64,000 nt of DNA, from NCBI RefSeq assembly GCF_004022265.1, contig NZ_SAVB01000004.1:124001-188000 (forward strand), read 5' to 3'. Positions 57,483-64,000 of this stretch are shown here, piece after piece. The translations under genes were made by a program, and so were the position numbers. Numbering within the stretch: position 1 is the first letter of the stretch; every line of letters starts with the position of its first letter. Source of the stretch: Paenirhodobacter ferrireducens. GTDB taxonomy: Bacteria; Pseudomonadota; Alphaproteobacteria; Rhodobacterales; Rhodobacteraceae. The notes beneath the pieces were generated by a model. The model was not told where the DNA came from and made no database searches. It saw nothing but the letters and a program-made list of their open reading frames with translations.

Positions 57483-57508
57483 GAGCGTCGCCTTTGCGGC
57501 AGGGAGCC

Positions 57509-58492
57509 TCAGTTGAACAGACCGCGGAACTGCTGCAGCGCGCCCGACCGCGTCCGGGTCTGAGCGTAGGCCTGCGAGATCGTCTTCGCAATCAGGTCCT
57601 TCGGGCTCGTGTCGAACATCGAGGTATGGACCTGATCGCCGACCGAGACCGAGACGTTCATCGGCAGCCCGCAATCGATCGTCAGGCCGAATTCCGCCAG
57701 CGTCATGCCCAGCGCCACCTCGAGATCCTCGCGCTCGATGTCGTTCACCCGCGGCACGATCGCGACAAAGCTGCCGTTACCGTAATAGGTGATCATCACC
57801 TCGAGATGGCGCAGGTTCTCGAACACCGCCTCGGCGACGTCGGTCAGGATGCCGCGAAACTCGGACGGGCTGCTCATCGAATAGAGGCTTTCCACCCGGC
57901 GGATCTGGAAGCCGACCGCCGCCACCATGAAGCGGCGCAGACGGCTGAGCCGGTGCAGATAGTTTTCCATGGCAAGCGCGTTGATGACCCGCGGCACATC
58001 GTAAAGCGTGATCGGATCAGCCAGTTCGAAGGGCACGGCCTGGCCCTGTTGCAGGCTGTCGATCTCGGAGCGCAGCGCCTGCGCCGCCTTCACCGAATCG
58101 GAGGCGCGCTGCTGCTCGGAATAGAGCACCTGCGCCACCCGCAGCCGCGCGCCGAGTTCCTGCACTTCGATCGGCTTGGTGATGTAATCGGTGGCGCCGG
58201 TGGCAAAGGCTGCGTCGATGAACGGCTTCTCGGTGACCGAGGTCAGCATCAGGATCGGCGTGCGCCGGTGCAGCGGATTGGCGCGGATATGGCGGACGAG
58301 CTCGATCCCGTCCATCCCCGGCATCTTGATGTCGAGCAGGAAGGTGCTGAACAGATCACCGCCACGGCCGATCTTCTGCAACGCTTCCTCGCCGCTCATC
58401 GCATATTGCACATCAGCGTAACCGAGAGAGGACAGGACCCCTTCCATCAGCCGCAGGATGATCGGGTCGTCGTCGACCACAAGCAGTGCCAT
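57509..58492 (-). CDS. Response regulator with degenerate GGDEF-like output domain
   Basis: 327-residue protein. The receiver domain (1-125) has Asp7/Asp8, phospho-acceptor Asp54 in FLLDIKMPGMDG, Thr/Ser in LMLTSVT and Lys106 in ITKPIE: all expected residues are present. The second half (about 170-327) resembles a diguanylate cyclase fold but with YGNGSFVAIVP where GGDEF is expected and VSVSVGDQVHTS near the end, so catalytic activity is unlikely. ATG at 58492. Transcribed with the Hpt gene. Confidence 0.83.
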   Translation of the reverse strand: MALLVVDDDPIILRLMEGVLSSLGYADVQYAMSGEEALQKIGRGGDLFSTFLLDIKMPGMDGIELVRHIRANPLHRRTPILMLTSVTEKPFIDAAFATGATDYITKPIEVQELGARLRVAQVLYSEQQRASDSVKAAQALRSEIDSLQQGQAVPFELADPITLYDVPRVINALAMENYLHRLSRLRRFMVAAVGFQIRRVESLYSMSSPSEFRGILTDVAEAVFENLRHLEVMITYYGNGSFVAIVPRVNDIEREDLEVALGMTLAEFGLTIDCGLPMNVSVSVGDQVHTSMFDTSPKDLIAKTISQAYAQTRTRSGALQQFRGLFN

Positions 58493-58662
58493 CGTTTCGT
58501 CTCCGCTTCTGCAGGACGGGAACACGGCCATGGGCTACACACCCTGAAGGACCGCCTTCCCTGTTGCAAACAACCATGAGACGAACGTCAGGGTTAATTC
58601 AGGCGCATTTAAGGCAATTTTTGGGAAACCATCCCGGGGCGCCGTTACCGCGACGGCAGCCA

Positions 58663-58700
58663 CCGCGCCCCGGCGCCGCACTGCGGGCGCCGGAGCGCGG
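58663..58700 (-). terminator. GC-rich hairpin after lepA
   Basis: Outer CCGCG/CGCGG (58663-58667 with 58696-58700) and inner CGGCGCC/GGCGCCG arms form a strong stem directly downstream of the lepA stop on the minus strand. No T-run follows. Possible lepA terminator or 3' stabiliser. Confidence 0.4.
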
Positions 58701-58706
58701 ACCGGC

Positions 58707-60506
58707 TCAATCGTCCATCTTCAGCGCCGAGATGAAGGCCGATTGCGGAATCTCGACCTTGCCGAACTGCCGCATCTTCTTCTTGCCGGCCTTCTGCTTT
58801 TCCAGAAGCTTCTTCTTCCGGGTGGCGTCGCCGCCATAGCATTTCGCCGTCACGTCCTTGCGCATCGCACTGAGCGTCTCGCGCGCCACGACCCGGCCAC
58901 CGATCGCCGCCTGGATCGGGATCTTGAACATGTGCCGCGGGATCAGCTCTTTCAGCTTCTCCACCATCGCCCGGCCCCGGGCCTCGGCGCGGTCGCGGTG
59001 CACCATGATCGAGAGCGCATCCACCGGCTCGTCGTTCACCAGAATCGACATCTTCACGAGGAAATCCTCGCGGTATTCGCTGAGCTGGTAGTCGAAGGAG
59101 GCATAGCCCTTCGTCACCGATTTCAGCCGGTCGTAGAAGTCGAACACCACCTCGGCGAGCGGCAGGTCATAGACCACCATCGCGCGCGAGCCGGCATAGG
59201 TCAGATCGAGCTGGATACCGCGGCGGTCCTGGCACAGCTTGAGCACGTCGCCCAGATACTCGTCGGGCACCATGATCGTCGCCTTGATCCGCGGCTCCTC
59301 GATATGGTCGACATAGGTCAGATCGGGCATGTCGGCGGGGTTGTGCAGGTCGCGCACCTCGCCGTCCTTCATGTAGATCTTGAACACCACGCTCGGCGCG
59401 GTGGTGATCAGATCGAGGTCATATTCGCGCTCCAGCCGGTCGCGCACCACTTCGAGGTGCAAAAGACCAAGGAAGCCGCAACGGAAGCCGAAGCCGAGCG
59501 CCGCCGAGGTCTCCATCTCGTAGCTGAACGAGGCGTCGTTCAGCGCGAGTTTCTCGATCGCGTCGCGCAGCGCCTCGAAGTCGTTCGCATCGACCGGGAA
59601 CAGGCCGCAGAACACCACCGGCTGCGCCGGCTTGAAGCCCGGCAGCGGCGTCGCGCAGGGTTTCTTCTCATGGGTGATGGTGTCGCCCACACGGGTGTCG
59701 CGCACCTGCTTGATCGAGGCGGTGAAGACGCCGATCTCGCCCGGGCCCAGTTCCGGGAAATCGACCATCTGCGGCTTCAGCACGGCGAGCTTGTCGATGC
59801 CGTAGACGGCGCCGGTCTGCATCATCTTGATGCGGTCGCCCTTGCGGATCACCCCATCCATGACGCGGATCATCACGACGACGCCGAGATAGGGGTCGTA
59901 CCAGCTGTCGACCAGCATCGCCTTGAGCGGCGCGTCGCGGTCACCCTTCGGCGCGGGCAGCCGGTGCACGATCGCCTCGAGCACCTCGGGAATGCCGAGC
60001 CCGGTCTTCGCCGAGATCGGGATCGCGTCCGAGGCGTCGATCCCGATCACGTCCTCGATATTCGCCTTGACCGCATCCGGATCGGCCGCCGGCAGGTCGA
60101 TCTTGTTCAGCACCGGCACGATCTCGTGGCCCGCGTCGATCGCCTGATAGACGTTGGCGAGGGTCTGCGCCTCGACGCCCTGCGAGGCGTCGACGACGAG
60201 GAGCGAGCCCTCGACGGCGCGCATCGAGCGGCTGACCTCATAGGCGAAGTCGACGTGGCCGGGGGTGTCGATCAGGTTCAGGACGTAGGTCTCGCCATCC
60301 TTCGCCGGGTATTCGATGCGGACGGTGTTCGCCTTGATGGTGATGCCGCGTTCGCGCTCGATATCCATGCTGTCGAGCAGCTGCGCCTTCATGTCGCGCT
60401 CGGCCACCGTCCCGGTCATCTGGATGAGCCGGTCGGCGAGCGTGGATTTGCCGTGGTCGATATGCGCCACGATGGAGAAGTTGCGGATGTGATCGAGCTG
60501 GGTCAT
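58707..60506 (-). CDS. lepA: Elongation factor 4 (LepA)
   Basis: 599-residue translational GTPase that back-translocates or remodels stalled ribosomes. [19 protein letters not shown] (about 10-28) is G1, ERGITIKA the G2 region, DTPGHVDF G3, NKIDLP G4; the C-terminal LepA-specific domain ends [20 protein letters not shown] followed by ALKMDD. Full length. The start lies about 18 bases after the bioY terminator T-run, so lepA has little room for its own promoter and may rely on read-through or a very short leader. Confidence 0.98.
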   Translation of the reverse strand: MTQLDHIRNFSIVAHIDHGKSTLADRLIQMTGTVAERDMKAQLLDSMDIERERGITIKANTVRIEYPAKDGETYVLNLIDTPGHVDFAYEVSRSMRAVEGSLLVVDASQGVEAQTLANVYQAIDAGHEIVPVLNKIDLPAADPDAVKANIEDVIGIDASDAIPISAKTGLGIPEVLEAIVHRLPAPKGDRDAPLKAMLVDSWYDPYLGVVVMIRVMDGVIRKGDRIKMMQTGAVYGIDKLAVLKPQMVDFPELGPGEIGVFTASIKQVRDTRVGDTITHEKKPCATPLPGFKPAQPVVFCGLFPVDANDFEALRDAIEKLALNDASFSYEMETSAALGFGFRCGFLGLLHLEVVRDRLEREYDLDLITTAPSVVFKIYMKDGEVRDLHNPADMPDLTYVDHIEEPRIKATIMVPDEYLGDVLKLCQDRRGIQLDLTYAGSRAMVVYDLPLAEVVFDFYDRLKSVTKGYASFDYQLSEYREDFLVKMSILVNDEPVDALSIMVHRDRAEARGRAMVEKLKELIPRHMFKIPIQAAIGGRVVARETLSAMRKDVTAKCYGGDATRKKKLLEKQKAGKKKMRQFGKVEIPQSAFISALKMDD

Positions 60507-60523
60507 GGCGCGCGTATAGCTGT

Positions 60524-60566
60524 AAAAACAAGGGCCGGGAAGAGGGATTGAGCGCCCTTCCCGGCC
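60524..60566 (-). terminator. Rho-independent terminator of bioMNY
   Basis: On the minus strand a perfect 10-bp stem GGCCGGGAAG/CTTCCCGGCC (60566-60533) is followed by CTTGTTTTT (to 60524). It lies 28 bp after the bioY stop. Confidence 0.88.
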
Positions 60567-60594
60567 GGTTTGCGCAAGGGGTTTGCGGTCCGGT

Positions 60595-61143
60595 TCAGCG
60601 CGGGCGCGAGAGCAGCGCGCCGGGGCGGTAGCGGGCGATGGTGGCAGTCAGCCAGCCGGCGATCGCGGCCTTGATCAGGTCTCCCGGCACGAAGGGCAGC
60701 GACAGCATCAGCGCCTCGAGCGGCCCCTTGCCCAGAACCGCCATCAGCCCGAGCGTGCCGCAGGCATAAAGCACCACGATGCCACCAAGCGCCGCACCAA
60801 GACCGGCAGCGATGCCGACATGCAGCCCGTGCAGTTTCTCGACGATCAGCCCGGTGACGAAAGCCGCGGGCAGCCAGCCGATGAGGAAGCCGACGGTCGG
60901 CCCGGCGAAGACGCCCAGCCCGCCGCGCCCGCCGGCGAGCACCGGCAGGCCGAGCGCGACGATGATCTCGACCACCAGCACGGCAAGCGCGCCGCGCATC
61001 GGGCCGAGCACCGCGCCCGCCAGCATCACGCCGAGCGATTGTGCCGAGACCGGCACGCCGGAGGCGAGCGGGATCGGCGGCACGAGGCCGAGCACCGCGA
61101 TCAGCGCGGCGAACAGCACGACGAGGGTGAAATTGCGTTCCAT
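60595..61143 (-). CDS. bioY: Biotin ECF transporter S component BioY
   Basis: 182-residue membrane biotin-binding protein with about six hydrophobic segments. [30 protein letters not shown] (about 23-52; [14 protein letters not shown] is the BioY motif) and the C-terminal [17 protein letters not shown] are diagnostic. It binds biotin with high affinity; with BioM and BioN it forms the tripartite transporter best studied in Rhodobacter capsulatus. Starts 2 bp before the bioN stop boundary. Confidence 0.96.
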   Translation of the reverse strand: MERNFTLVVLFAALIAVLGLVPPIPLASGVPVSAQSLGVMLAGAVLGPMRGALAVLVVEIIVALGLPVLAGGRGGLGVFAGPTVGFLIGWLPAAFVTGLIVEKLHGLHVGIAAGLGAALGGIVVLYACGTLGLMAVLGKGPLEALMLSLPFVPGDLIKAAIAGWLTATIARYRPGALLSRPR

Positions 61144-61144
61144 G

Positions 61145-61777
61145 TCAGTCTCTCCCTTGGGGTGGGGTGGCCGGGCGCGGGGCAAGCCCGCCACGCGCAC
61201 GCAGCGCATCGGCCAGATGATCCGAATCGTCGAGAAGCGAGAGCGCCAGCGGCGCGATCAGCCGCGGCCCCGGCCGGCGGCGCGAGCGCGCCCGCCAGGA
61301 CAGCGCCAGAAGCTCCATCCGCCCGCGCAGCACCGGGATGAAGCGCAGCACCAGCGCGATGGCCAGCGCCGGCAGCCGCGGCGAGAGGCCGAAGCGGGCG
61401 AGCGGCCGCGCCAGCCGCTCGATCAGCGCGATGAGGTCCGGCAGCGGCGTGACCAGCGTGACGAAATTCGCCAGCGCCACCATGGTGCAGATCCGCAGGC
61501 CAAGGACGAGGCCGAGCATCGGCACCCCTTCCCAGACCTGCCAGGCGGCGATGAAGGCGACGATCCACAGCACCGGGCGCAGCGCGCGGGCGCCCTCGGC
61601 CACCGCGCGGCGGCCAAGGCTGAGATAAAGCCCTGCGGTCGCCGCCAGCGCCGCGGCAAGCGGCAGCGGGGCGGTGAGCCAGGTCAGCCCCAGCATCGCC
61701 GCTGCAAGCGCGCCGAATTTCAGCCCGACCGGCAGCCGGTGCGCCCAGCTCGTGCCCGGCAGCGCAAGGCTCAGCAT
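61145..61777 (-). CDS. bioN: ECF transporter T component BioN
   Basis: 210-residue transmembrane coupling subunit. About five hydrophobic segments, with the two Ala-Arg-like coupling motifs near MELLALSWRARSRRRPG and LADALRARGGLAPR at the C-terminus (ARG in the second), which contact the ATPases. Overlaps the bioM 3' end by 7 bp. Confidence 0.93.
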   Translation of the reverse strand: MLSLALPGTSWAHRLPVGLKFGALAAAMLGLTWLTAPLPLAAALAATAGLYLSLGRRAVAEGARALRPVLWIVAFIAAWQVWEGVPMLGLVLGLRICTMVALANFVTLVTPLPDLIALIERLARPLARFGLSPRLPALAIALVLRFIPVLRGRMELLALSWRARSRRRPGPRLIAPLALSLLDDSDHLADALRARGGLAPRPATPPQGRD

Positions 61778-62478
61778 GGCTCGTCCTGCGCGGCGGCCTG
61801 CATCGCCGCGACATAGGCGGGCAGCACTGCATCGGGCGGGCCGTCGGCAGCGACGCGCCCGGCCTCGATCCAGATCACCCGGTCATAGCCCGCGACGCGG
61901 GCCGGATCGTGGGTGATCAGCATCACGTTCTGCGCAAGCGCCGCGATCCGCGCCTCGATCCGCAGCGCGGCGGGGATGTCGAGGCTGTTGAACGGCTCGT
62001 CGAAGAGGATCCAGCGCGGCTCCATCGCCAGCACCGCCATCAGGCAGACCAGCTGGCGCTGGCCCTGCGACAGGGTGTGGCACAGCCGCTCCTCCCAGTC
62101 GGCATGGCCGAACCGGGCGAGCATGGCACGGGCACGCTCGCGCGCCACGCCACGCGGATGGCCCTGCTGCTCGAGCCCGAAGGCCAACTCCTCGATCACC
62201 GTCGGGAAGATGATCTGGTGGTCGGGGTTCTGGAACAGGATGCCGACGGCCGAGAGCGCCCCAGCCCGGTCGCGCGCCACATCGACGCCCGCGACCCGCA
62301 GCCGCCCCGCCTGCGGCGCGATCAGCCCGGCCACCGCGCGCAGAAGCGTGCTTTTCCCCGAGCCGTTGCGGCCGACGACGCCCACGCGCCGCTCGCCGAT
62401 GCGCAGGCTCAGCCCGTCGAAGATGCGGGTGCCCTCGCGCTCCAGCGTCAGGGTCTCGATCTCGATGCTGCCGTCCAT
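61771..62478 (-). CDS. bioM: ECF transporter ATPase BioM
   Basis: 235-residue ABC ATPase: Walker A VVGRNGSGKSTLL (about 36-48), Q-loop FQNPDHQIIFPTV in the ECF style, signature LSQGQRQLVCLMAVL and Walker B WILFDEPFNSLD. One ATPase gene only, so BioM likely forms a homodimer. I used the second of two adjacent ATGs (62478) because GGAGGG is five bases upstream; 62481 is possible. A TTGACC -35-like hexamer lies at 62526-62521 on the minus strand. Confidence 0.95.
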   Translation of the reverse strand: MDGSIEIETLTLEREGTRIFDGLSLRIGERRVGVVGRNGSGKSTLLRAVAGLIAPQAGRLRVAGVDVARDRAGALSAVGILFQNPDHQIIFPTVIEELAFGLEQQGHPRGVARERARAMLARFGHADWEERLCHTLSQGQRQLVCLMAVLAMEPRWILFDEPFNSLDIPAALRIEARIAALAQNVMLITHDPARVAGYDRVIWIEAGRVAADGPPDAVLPAYVAAMQAAAQDEPC

Positions 62479-62577
62479 CATGCCCTCCGGTCGCGGTGGT
62501 TTGCCCGCTTGTCGGTCGCGGGTCAAACGAAACCCGCGCCGCAGCGCCGGCGCGCAAGAAATTCATCACGCGGGGCA

Positions 62578-62606
62578 TTGACGCGGCGCCGGCGCGGGAG
62601 AATCTG
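62578..62606 (+). promoter_or_regulatory. Probable promoter of the metal-binding protein gene
   Basis: TTGACG at 62578-62583, 17 bp of GC-rich spacer and AATCTG at 62601-62606. The predicted start falls about 20 bases before the ATG, leaving room for AGGAGG. No MerR-type long-spacer dyad is seen. Confidence 0.4.
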
Positions 62607-62631
62607 TAGCGCAGAAGATCAGGAGGCACAG

Positions 62632-62820
62632 ATGATCCTTTCCGTCCCGAACATGACCTGCGGTCACTGCAAGGCCGCCGTCGAATCCGCCATCACCGAG
62701 GTCGGCGGCAAGGCCATCGTCAGCCTCGAGGACCGCGAGGTCGAGGTGAACGGCCTGCCCGAATCGACCGTACTCGCCGCGCTGAAGGCCGCGGGCTACG
62801 AGGCCGAGGTCATCGCCTGA
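62632..62820 (+). CDS. copZ: Heavy-metal-associated (HMA) domain protein, CopZ-like
   Basis: 62-residue single-domain metal chaperone. The metal motif MTCGHC (residues 8-13; consensus MxCxxC) is intact, followed by the usual beta-alpha-beta-beta-alpha-beta pattern ending AALKAAGYEAEVIA. Most such proteins carry Cu(I). No copper ATPase gene is visible in the window. AGGAGG is eight bases upstream of the ATG. Confidence 0.9.
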   Translation: MILSVPNMTCGHCKAAVESAITEVGGKAIVSLEDREVEVNGLPESTVLAALKAAGYEAEVIA

Positions 62821-62855
62821 GACGGCATGACCGGCCTCGGCAGACTCAAGCGGTT

Positions 62856-62871
62856 GGGCCGGCGACGGCCC
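62856..62871 (+). other. Hairpin with GCGA tetraloop after copZ
   Basis: Stem GGGCCG/CGGCCC closed by a GNRA-type GCGA loop, 36 bp downstream of the copZ stop. No T-run. Possible transcript-end structure. Confidence 0.35.
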
Positions 62872-62937
62872 GGCCCGCAACGGCTGCGATCGCGGTTCCC
62901 GGCAAAATTCCGCATCGGCGATTTTTCGCCTGTTTCA

Positions 62938-62966
62938 TTGTGAAACCTTGCGTGATCGGGTAGGAT
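62938..62966 (+). promoter_or_regulatory. Probable promoter of the small secreted protein gene
   Basis: TTGTGA at 62938-62943 and TAGGAT at 62961-62966 with a 17-bp spacer, about 55 bases before the ATG. A GGCGA/TCGCC hairpin with a T-rich loop lies just upstream at 62917-62930. Confidence 0.5.
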
Positions 62967-63026
62967 CGGCTGCTAATCGACGGGACTCGGGCAACGGCCC
63001 CACCCGCAGGAATGAGGCAGCAGCAG

Positions 63027-63323
63027 ATGAAGAAATCCCTCCTTGTGGCGGCCTGCATGATGGTCGCCGGTGCGGCCGGTGCCGGCCCGATCGACAGCGC
63101 CTGCATGAAGGCCGGGCGCGCCAACAACCGCGCGCTGTGCGGCTGCATCCAGCAGGTCGCCGACATGACGCTTGGCACCGCTGACCAGCGCCGCGCGGCG
63201 GCCTTCTTCAAGGACCCCGACAAGGCGCAGCAGGTGCGGATGTCGGACAGCGCCTCGGACAACGACTTCTGGGCCCGCTACAAGAATTTCGCCGCGACCG
63301 CCGAATCCTACTGCGGCGGCTGA
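63027..63323 (+). CDS. Small secreted cysteine-containing protein
   Basis: 98 residues with a clear signal peptide (MKKSLLVAACMMVAGAAG, cleavage near residue 19-20). The mature part of about 78 residues has four cysteines (SACMKAG, LCGCIQQ, SYCGG), probably two disulfides. Similar small proteins are widespread in Rhodobacterales, often labelled arginine transporter without evidence, as I recall; nothing here supports transport. The ATG at 63027 directly starts the signal peptide; an ATG five codons upstream is possible. It overlaps the phosphatase gene 3' end by 16 bp. Confidence 0.75.
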   Translation: MKKSLLVAACMMVAGAAGAGPIDSACMKAGRANNRALCGCIQQVADMTLGTADQRRAAAFFKDPDKAQQVRMSDSASDNDFWARYKNFAATAESYCGG

Positions 63324-63757
63324 AGCCGGGCGAGCAGAGCGCTTGCCCCCGCCTCGATGATGTCGAGGCAGCCGTCGAAATCGCGGGTATAATAGGGATC
63401 AGGCACCTCTTCGGTGCCCGTTTCGCCATTCAGGAACAGCTCAAGCCGCGCCCGGGTGCCGGTGGGGGCCAGACGCGCAGCATCGCGCAGGTTCTGCCGG
63501 TCCATCGCCAGGATCAGGTCGAAGCGGTCGAAATCGGCGCGCACCAGTTGCCGGGCGCGCAGCGCGGCCAGATCATAGCCGCGCGCCCGCGCCGCCGCCT
63601 GCATCGGGCCATAGGGCGGCTCGCCCGCATGCCAGTCGCCGGTGCCGGCACTGTCGAGATCGAGCACAAGGCCCGCCTCCTGTGCGAGCCGGCGCACCAC
63701 GCCTTCGGCGGCGGGAGAGCGGCAGATGTTGCCAAGGCAGAGAAACAGGATACGCAT
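63308..63757 (-). CDS. Low-molecular-weight protein-tyrosine phosphatase
   Basis: 149-residue cytosolic phosphatase. The P-loop CLGNICRSP (7-15) has the C-x5-R motif with Cys7, Cys12 and Arg13; the general acid Asp lies in EVPDPYYTRDFDG near 116-128. Such enzymes act on tyrosine-phosphorylated proteins or small phosphates such as arginine phosphate. Divergent from the sirtuin gene with 28 bp between starts. Confidence 0.95.
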   Translation of the reverse strand: MRILFLCLGNICRSPAAEGVVRRLAQEAGLVLDLDSAGTGDWHAGEPPYGPMQAAARARGYDLAALRARQLVRADFDRFDLILAMDRQNLRDAARLAPTGTRARLELFLNGETGTEEVPDPYYTRDFDGCLDIIEAGASALLARLQPPQ

Positions 63758-63785
63758 GACGCGTTGCTAACCGAGGAGCGGGCGG

Positions 63786-64000
63786 ATGGCCAGAATCGTG
63801 TTTCTCACCGGCGCCGGGATCTCGGCCGAAAGCGGCATCCGCACCTTCCGCGCCGCGGACGGGTTGTGGGAGGATCACCGGGTCGAGGATGTGGCGACGC
63901 CCGAGGGCTTTGCCCGCGACCCCGAGCTGGTGCTGCGCTTCTACAACGAGCGCCGCGCGGCGGCGGCTGCGGCCCGGCCCAATGCCGCGCATCGCGCGCT
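63786..64000 (+). CDS. NAD-dependent protein deacylase (sirtuin), 3' partial
   Basis: First 71 residues of a bacterial sirtuin (CobB type). [26 protein letters not shown] (about 6-31) is the NAD-binding start of the family: [14 protein letters not shown] is invariant. The following [24 protein letters not shown], with Tyr and Arg in FYNERR, is typical of class III enzymes that remove succinyl or malonyl groups. AGGAG lies eight bases before the ATG. The gene runs past the window edge. Confidence 0.92.
   Translation, partial: MARIVFLTGAGISAESGIRTFRAADGLWEDHRVEDVATPEGFARDPELVLRFYNERRAAAAAARPNAAHRA

Noticed and set aside
63786-64000. Amidotransferase CobB by name confusion in a cobalamin-rich region
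   Set aside because: The [14 protein letters not shown] motif is that of sirtuins; the corrin amidase CobB is the separate gene at 19974-21308.

Overview
The window is one stretch of a GC-rich alphaproteobacterial chromosome, most likely from the family Rhodobacteraceae (Rhodobacter/Paracoccus relatives). This rests on the MipZ division-site ATPase, the BioMNY-type biotin transporter, the aerobic (CobG/CobF) cobalamin pathway, the gene order around ffh-rpsP-rimM-trmD-rplS-rpmE, and three copies of a short dispersed repeat with the core GGTATTT..GGCAAGATGAA. No tRNA, rRNA, CRISPR array, prophage or insertion sequence was seen. Genes are tightly packed, with many ATGA/TGATG start-stop overlaps.

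Layout. 1-2.6 kb: the 3' part of an OpgC-type membrane acyltransferase, then a LysR regulator divergent from an azoreductase-like flavoprotein. 2.7-9.4 kb: a translation and protein-targeting block (ffh, GNAT acetyltransferase, chorismate mutase, rpsP, rimM, a sulfotransferase-like gene, trmD, a VOC protein, rplS, rpmE). The ffh promoter overlaps the preceding terminator and ffh has a hairpin-rich leader. 9.5-17.5 kb: mipZ, a 51-codon small ORF, aroQ, tex, pepT, a fumarylacetoacetase-fold hydrolase, and a YeiH-type exporter divergent from its LysR regulator.

17.5-40.5 kb: an almost complete aerobic adenosylcobalamin pathway: cobF, a CbiM-like transporter, cobA-B-M-E-L, cobK, a long operon (DUF1636-cobW-cobN-cobG-H-I-J), cobO, cobQ, cobC, cobD, an L-threonine kinase-like gene, a histidine phosphatase, and cobP-T-V. 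Two cobalamin riboswitches lie on the minus strand: one controls cbiM-cobF, the other the DUF1636-cobW-cobN operon. Together the products take uroporphyrinogen III to adenosylcobalamin, except for the small cobaltochelatase subunits (CobS/CobT), a cobalt reductase and DMB synthesis (BluB), which are not here.

40.5-45.2 kb: a sulfate ABC importer operon (sbp-cysT-cysW-cysA-lrp) beside an Rrf2-family regulator. 45.3-47.1 kb: a YqjD/YqjE-like pair converging on an AI-2E family permease. 47.4-52.3 kb: an HlyD / RbbA-like double-ABC / permease export system. 52.4-58.5 kb: two histidine kinases converging on a stand-alone Hpt protein and a response regulator with a degenerate GGDEF-like domain, possibly one phosphorelay. 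58.7-64 kb: lepA, the bioMNY biotin ECF transporter with a clear terminator, a small heavy-metal-binding protein, a small secreted cysteine-containing protein, a low-molecular-weight tyrosine phosphatase, and the start of a sirtuin cut by the window edge.
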